Below, piece after piece: positions 59,951-64,000 of a stretch of DNA of 64,000 nt. Origin of the DNA: Psychrobacter sp. I-STPA6b (GTDB lineage: Bacteria; Pseudomonadota; Gammaproteobacteria; Pseudomonadales; Moraxellaceae); the NCBI RefSeq assembly GCF_020662265.1, contig NZ_VEWM01000122.1, positions 124,001 to 188,000 of the forward strand. The letters run 5' to 3'. Positions within the stretch are counted from its first letter, which is position 1. Every line of letters begins with the position of its first letter. The notes under the pieces are model-generated. The model saw only the letters and a list, made by a program, of their open reading frames with translations. It did not search any database and was not told the DNA's origin. A program made the translations under genes and the position numbers.

Positions 59951-61543
59951 TTATGGTTGAGGTGTCTCACCATTACTAACCAAAATAACTCCCGCACTGT
60001 TCCATGAACTTGTTGGATCTGACTTGCTAAATGACCCGTCATTATATACTGTCCATATTCTATCAAATTGATAACTACCATCTGCTGTTTTACTGACTGC
60101 AGGTGAGCTTGTCCATATACCCGATGAAGGTAGATTATCAGGATTACTAAATAGCCAATCGGCGTGTAATGCTTTATTACCAGCTTTTGAGCCTAGATTG
60201 ACTATATTAAAGATCTCAAAGCGAGTTGGTAGACGCCAGTTTGTTAGACCACATAGGTTTTGTGTATTGGCATGGATAACATACTGTTCAGTTGAGCAAA
60301 TATCGCCAGCAAGTCCACAACCGTCTTGTCCTTCATTTTTTCCAGTATCTTTAATTCCTGTTTGAGTTTGGCTGTTATAGTAGCCATATTCATATTTAGC
60401 ATCTTGAAAATCTTTATCTTCTTGCTTTTCATTAAAGGTTTTGCGCTCCCAAACTAGCCCTGTCACATTATCTTTGACGCATCGCCATTGTGTAGCATTT
60501 ACAGGTAGTTCTTGCCCCTCATCATCAAGTTTGGTAAAAGAAAAACCTGCAATTCCATCTACTTCATCTGTGTCTGTATTATCACGGCCTATATTACAAT
60601 CTTGGCCTTCTTTAGACATGCAGTCAGTATCGTTCCCCACAGTTTGTCCAGAGAAAGTAACACCTGTATCGTTTAACAAGGTACGTTTTGCTGGCTCTGC
60701 TACATAATTACTAATAGTTGCTGTACCTGATGATAGCCCTTTAAATAATGGTAGCTGACTATCATTTAATAGATTAATGTTAAAAGTTTTTGATGTCTTC
60801 GGCTCTTCACCAATTAAAGTAATAGGGATAGTGACACTATCTTGTCCTTTTTTAATGACAACAAAATTATTCTTTGGAAGAGTATAGTCCACACCCTCTC
60901 TAGCTGTTCCTGGAACTACTTCAAAAAATACTTTGGTATCTTGGGTTACAGCTTGCTTAGGGCTAGTGCTAACAGTGAAGTCTAGAGTAGTTTCAGCATT
61001 GCCTTTAATAGCTGTTGCATTTGAGATTTGTAAACCTAAGTCTGTATTTTTTACTGTACTTTCTGTTGTCGTAACTTCACCTAGTTTTGCACCACCAGTT
61101 GGTTCAGATAATATGATAGTTATTTTTCGGTCTTCAGTTGCTTGATTATCTGACTTTAATGGAATTTTTAAATCAATCTGTGGTTTTTCTGAGGTTAATG
61201 TCAGGGTTCCTGATTGTTGACTCGGATCTTTTAATAAATCTAATATGCTATCAGTTGAGCCATTTTCTTCCAGTTGATACTTTATAGTTACTGGTTTGCC
61301 TGCTTTTAAGGTAGTAATATCTTTTACTGTCACTATATAAGATAGTTCCCCATCTCCTTCAGAAGTACTGTAGCTAAAATTGATTAGTGAAATTTCAGGT
61401 GTTTTATTATCAGTGTTACTTTCAGAGCTTGTATGACTGGAAGGTAGGGTTGGTTTATCATCAACACCACAACCAGCAAGCATCAGACATGACAAGCTAG
61501 CAGCCAGCAGGGTAGGGATTTTTGAATGTGAGGTTACTTTCAT
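59951..61543 (-). CDS. Surface-type lipoprotein with Calx-beta-like and DUF1566 domains
   Basis: 530 residues. Lipobox LMLAGCG (Cys25). Residues about 30-165 and 165-275 look like two Calx-beta/immunoglobulin-like repeats (PVTIKYQLEENGS..., TKVFFEVVPGTAREGVDYTLPKNNFVVIKKGQDSVTIPITL; the GVDYTL...GQ..V.IPI pattern is typical of Calx-beta). The C-terminal 240 residues are DUF1566 (GLVWERKT; CGLTNWRLPTRFEIFNI; SGIWTSSPAV). Seven or so cysteines lie in this part. AAGGA 6 bp from ATG sets the start. The Fur-like box at 61778-61796 suggests expression in low iron. A heme or hemoglobin capture role beside the receptor is inferred only. Confidence 0.8.
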   Translation of the reverse strand: MKVTSHSKIPTLLAASLSCLMLAGCGVDDKPTLPSSHTSSESNTDNKTPEISLINFSYSTSEGDGELSYIVTVKDITTLKAGKPVTIKYQLEENGSTDSILDLLKDPSQQSGTLTLTSEKPQIDLKIPLKSDNQATEDRKITIILSEPTGGAKLGEVTTTESTVKNTDLGLQISNATAIKGNAETTLDFTVSTSPKQAVTQDTKVFFEVVPGTAREGVDYTLPKNNFVVIKKGQDSVTIPITLIGEEPKTSKTFNINLLNDSQLPLFKGLSSGTATISNYVAEPAKRTLLNDTGVTFSGQTVGNDTDCMSKEGQDCNIGRDNTDTDEVDGIAGFSFTKLDDEGQELPVNATQWRCVKDNVTGLVWERKTFNEKQEDKDFQDAKYEYGYYNSQTQTGIKDTGKNEGQDGCGLAGDICSTEQYVIHANTQNLCGLTNWRLPTRFEIFNIVNLGSKAGNKALHADWLFSNPDNLPSSGIWTSSPAVSKTADGSYQFDRIWTVYNDGSFSKSDPTSSWNSAGVILVSNGETPQP

Positions 61544-62026
61544 AAGTTTTCCTTAAATTTTTTACCTTGGGATAAGGTATAATTGTTAAGTATCAGGACA
61601 GGATGACTATAGATACTATAGAATATTAGAGAGATCTCACATTTTGATAGCCCTAAACAAAATGTTGTGTAACGTATTTATGGTAACTAGATTATTGAAA
61701 AAGTGATTTGTTAAAAAGTCTTTACCAATCGTTTACATATCTCTACAAATAGAGTACCATTTATAAGCAAACAAGTAAATGATAATTACTATTAATTTTT
61801 AGTTTTTGTTTCAAGAATGTTTGTCTTTTAATTTGGTTTTTATATGTAACTATATGAATATATGACTGATTTTAGAGAGTGGGTGATATTAATTATTTAT
61901 TTTTTATTATCTACTAAAATGATGCCAAATATCTCATTATTTTTTTTATAAAATAAACCAAAGACTTATGTATCAATAAGTCTAAGTTCTAGCAATTAAT
62001 ATTTCCACATTATGAAGGATAGTAAG
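61544..62026. other. Divergent promoter region between the Lcl lipoprotein and heme oxygenase
   Basis: Very AT-rich 483 bp. It holds one clear Fur-like box at 61778-61796 that may serve both genes. Nothing else was recognised. Confidence 0.5.
61778..61796. promoter_or_regulatory. Fur-like box
   Basis: AAATGATAATTACTATTAA resembles a Fur site (GATAATnATTATC). It is 235 bp upstream of the lipoprotein start and 231 bp upstream of hemO. Confidence 0.6.
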
Positions 62027-62620
62027 ATGAGCGAAAGCAATCAAGATAGTGCTTTAACTTTTAGTGAAGAATTAAAAAAGCACTCTAGAGTAACCCATGA
62101 CAGTGTTGATGAATTAGTTATGTCAATGCAACCATTTGCATCTGTTGAAAATTATGGCAGATTTTTACAAGCTCAGCATGAGTTTCATGAAACGTTACGT
62201 GATATTTACCAAGATGATCAGCTAAATAAAGAGTTAGAAGCTCTAAATGAGCTAGCAAGAGCTGATATGGTAAATAAAGATATGCAAACTCTTAATGTAC
62301 AACCTGCTCAGATAGAGATTGCTCGTCCAGCACCAACAGGCGCAAATCGCCTTGGTTGGTTGTATTGTGCCGAAGGGTCAAATGTCGGTGCTGCTATTTT
62401 GTATAAAGAAGCAGGCAAGATTGAGTTAACTGATGAGCATGGTGCAGCTCACTTGGCAGCACATCCTGATGGACGTATGCGTCACTGGCGTGCATTTAAA
62501 GAAAAACTAGATAATCTAAAACTTAATGACGAAGAAAAAGCACAAGCAATGCAAGGTTCTGATGAGGCATTCGCTTATTTTAAATCTTTGATTCATGCAG
62601 TATATGCAGGTAGTAAGTAA
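62027..62620 (+). CDS. hemO: Heme oxygenase (HemO/PigA type)
   Basis: 197 residues from ATG 62027; AAGGA lies just before this ATG and inside the longer reading frame, so the ATG at 62012 is rejected. It opens heme to biliverdin, CO and iron in the cytoplasm. The proximal His24 is in SRVTHDSVDEL. The distal helix region has RLGWLYCAEGSNVGAAILYKEA, matching the conserved Gly-rich segment of bacterial HemO/PigA. A helix HLAAHPDGRMRHWRAFKEKLD follows. It is the intracellular end of the heme-uptake block. Confidence 0.9.
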   Translation: MSESNQDSALTFSEELKKHSRVTHDSVDELVMSMQPFASVENYGRFLQAQHEFHETLRDIYQDDQLNKELEALNELARADMVNKDMQTLNVQPAQIEIARPAPTGANRLGWLYCAEGSNVGAAILYKEAGKIELTDEHGAAHLAAHPDGRMRHWRAFKEKLDNLKLNDEEKAQAMQGSDEAFAYFKSLIHAVYAGSK

Positions 62621-63237
62621 AAATACTTCTCTATCTAAAAGTATAAGAGTGTCAGTTTGTTACATCCATATTTGTATTTAATGCTTGTGAAAAAATGACA
62701 TGTCCTCATTGTAGGTTTGGTTGTTTAATATAATAAAGTAGTTTGATGAATGTCAGGCTACTTTATTTTGTATCTATCTGTTTATATTGATAATATCTCT
62801 GGTAAATCATAAGTTTTGAAATATACCTCACAGATATTCTTTCTGTATCTTCTATAAACTTCAATATGGTCGATAAGTGATTAATAGATATATTTAAAAT
62901 ATGGAGATGATTGATATTAGGAGAAAGCCTCTAGGGAGGTTGGATATATGTCTAAGTAATTATATTTAAAGGTTATTTATAGCAAGATGCCAGATTGATG
63001 ATAATGATTAAGAAACTAATAATTATTGAATGGTTATATTATTAGCGCAATAATTGATGGTAGTAATGGTTTATCATTTAGTTATTGCTTTTAAATTATT
63101 TGTGACTTATCTAATATCTAGATATTGCTATTGATTGGTATGATGATATAAGTGAGCTAATTGAAGAGTTGCACTTTAACTGTTCTAATCAAAATAAAAG
63201 TACAATAGGTTTTTATGAATAAATCTGTATAACAGCA
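62621..63237. other. Intergenic region with a possible Fur-like box
   Basis: AT-rich. GATTGATGATAATGATTAAG at 62993-63012 looks like a Fur box, but no gene starts after it on either strand within 300 bp. No open frame or terminator was found that would define a gene. Confidence 0.4.
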
Positions 63238-63256
63238 TGATTGATAATCATTATCT
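63238..63256 (+). promoter_or_regulatory. Strong Fur box upstream of MFS gene
   Basis: TGATTGATAATCATTATCT contains a perfect palindromic core GATAATCATTATC. It is about 100 bp upstream of the MFS transporter start. Confidence 0.72.
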
Positions 63257-63355
63257 GTTATTACAGTGTGTATAGGTCTTTTGAGTAGCGAAAATTGGCT
63301 TCTTAGACTATAGTGTCTTTTTTTTATGAGTAATACTGCAATAGGGCGGTAATGT

Positions 63356-64000
63356 ATGAATCATGTAGAAAAGCGCGCCATTGCTGGCGTTGGTGGTATC
63401 TTTGCCTTGCGTATGTTTGGGCTGTTTATGATAGTCCCTGTTTTTTCGGTATATGGTGATCAGTATACTCATGCAACCCCCTTTTTGATTGGTCTGGCGG
63501 TTGGTATCTATGGATTAGGGCAAGCCCTGTTTCAGATTCCAATAAGCTTGGCAGCAGATAAGTTCCCTCGTAAGCCAATGATTCTATTTGGGTTGGTCTT
63601 ATTTGCATTGGGAGGCATACTGGCGGCGACAGCGGATAGTATTTATCAAGTAATTATTGGTAGAGCATTGGCAGGTAGTGGTGCAGTATCTGCAGTATTA
63701 ATGGCTTTATTGGCAGATGTAACTCGAGAGCAGACACGCACCAAAGCGATGGCAACGATGGGCTTGACCATTGCGACCTCGATCATGTTAGCATTTGCAT
63801 TTGGTCCAATGTTTGTTGATGTGCTTGATATTTCAGGGTTATTTTGGCTAACAGTTGTATTAGCATTGATAGCAATGGCTTTACTGGCAGTGATTCCTAC
63901 ACCAGTGCGTGTGTTAAAACATAATTTAGCAGATAAGTCGATTGGAGAACAGCTTAAAGATGTGGTCACGATTGGTGATTTGAATCGGTTGCATTTTGGA
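63356..64000 (+). CDS. MFS transporter, 3' end cut by window edge
   Basis: The frame from ATG 63356 stays open to the last base (215 codons), so the C-terminus is outside. It begins MNHVEKRAIAGVGGIFALRMFGLFM and shows at least five membrane helices of an MFS transporter (GLAVGIYGLGQALFQIPI, MILFGLVLFALGGILAAT, then VLMALLADVTREQTRTKAMATMG, the loop-2/4 motif region). In Pseudomonas the homologous gene stands between uvrA and ssb. AGGGCGG 5 bp before the ATG supports the start. The Fur box 100 bp upstream predicts iron control, perhaps as a siderophore or drug exporter. Confidence 0.8.
   Translation, partial: MNHVEKRAIAGVGGIFALRMFGLFMIVPVFSVYGDQYTHATPFLIGLAVGIYGLGQALFQIPISLAADKFPRKPMILFGLVLFALGGILAATADSIYQVIIGRALAGSGAVSAVLMALLADVTREQTRTKAMATMGLTIATSIMLAFAFGPMFVDVLDISGLFWLTVVLALIAMALLAVIPTPVRVLKHNLADKSIGEQLKDVVTIGDLNRLHFG

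Noticed and set aside
63426..63969. Minus-strand frames at the right edge
   Set aside because: Antisense to the MFS transporter, whose frame is open to the edge and has clear membrane helices.

Overview
The window is a 64 kb chromosomal piece from a gammaproteobacterium of the Moraxellaceae, most likely Psychrobacter or Moraxella-like. The evidence is the low-to-moderate GC, the UvrB and UvrA sequences, PilS/PilR next to a GacA-type regulator, a ZnuD-type zinc receptor, biliverdin-forming heme oxygenase, and small dispersed repeats at gene ends. No tRNA, rRNA, CRISPR array, prophage or full insertion sequence was seen. The right edge cuts an MFS transporter and the left edge cuts a zinc metallopeptidase.

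Layout. 0-9 kb: secreted metallopeptidase (partial), dps, several orphan small proteins (one SUKH/SMI1-KNR4 type), a YrhK-type membrane protein and uvrB. 9-15.2 kb: a six-gene operon behind a clear PHO box, encoding a complete ABC importer (lipoprotein, two permeases, ATPase) plus an alkaline-phosphatase-superfamily enzyme and a HAD-IB phosphatase. It probably imports an organophosphorus compound and hydrolyses it in the cytoplasm. 15.3-24 kb: housekeeping genes (1-Cys peroxiredoxin, GST-like, META/DUF4377 lipoprotein, ruvC, fxsA, gpmI, ctpA) and an unlabelled 6S RNA gene on the minus strand at about 20.1-20.3 kb. 24-30 kb: pilR, pilS, a GacA-type response regulator and PBP7.

30-38.2 kb: a zinc-acquisition operon on the minus strand behind a Zur-like palindrome: znuD, then three related His/Asp-rich lipoproteins. 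The first carries leucine-rich repeats, the second ends in a long pure Asp-His tail encoded by an 18-copy hexanucleotide repeat, and the third resembles the AztD zinc chaperone. This is one of the two most novel loci here. 38.4-45.6 kb: an iron-regulated lipoprotein, HscC with its J-protein, a CPBP protease, a rhodanese and an acetyltransferase. 45.9-49.9 kb: a YcxB-like protein, then a Tes-like radical SAM enzyme with three cysteine groups followed by a paralogue of Lgt and three tiny membrane proteins. This looks like an undescribed lipid or lipoprotein modification locus.

49.9-64 kb: glycerate kinase, an XRE regulator, uvrA, then a Fur-controlled heme-uptake block (hemoglobin/heme TonB receptor, YbaN, two DUF1566 exported proteins, heme oxygenase) and an MFS transporter. 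In relatives the MFS gene normally lies next to uvrA, so the heme block looks inserted.

Three families of small repeats are present: family A (about 105-127 bp, ends ATAGTCAACGAA/TTCGTTGACTAT, five copies), family B (two 145-bp copies with base-pair covariation in their long stem), and a MITE with GGGTCTGTTGAAC ends and TA target duplications (two copies). Functions were assigned by reading motifs without database searches.
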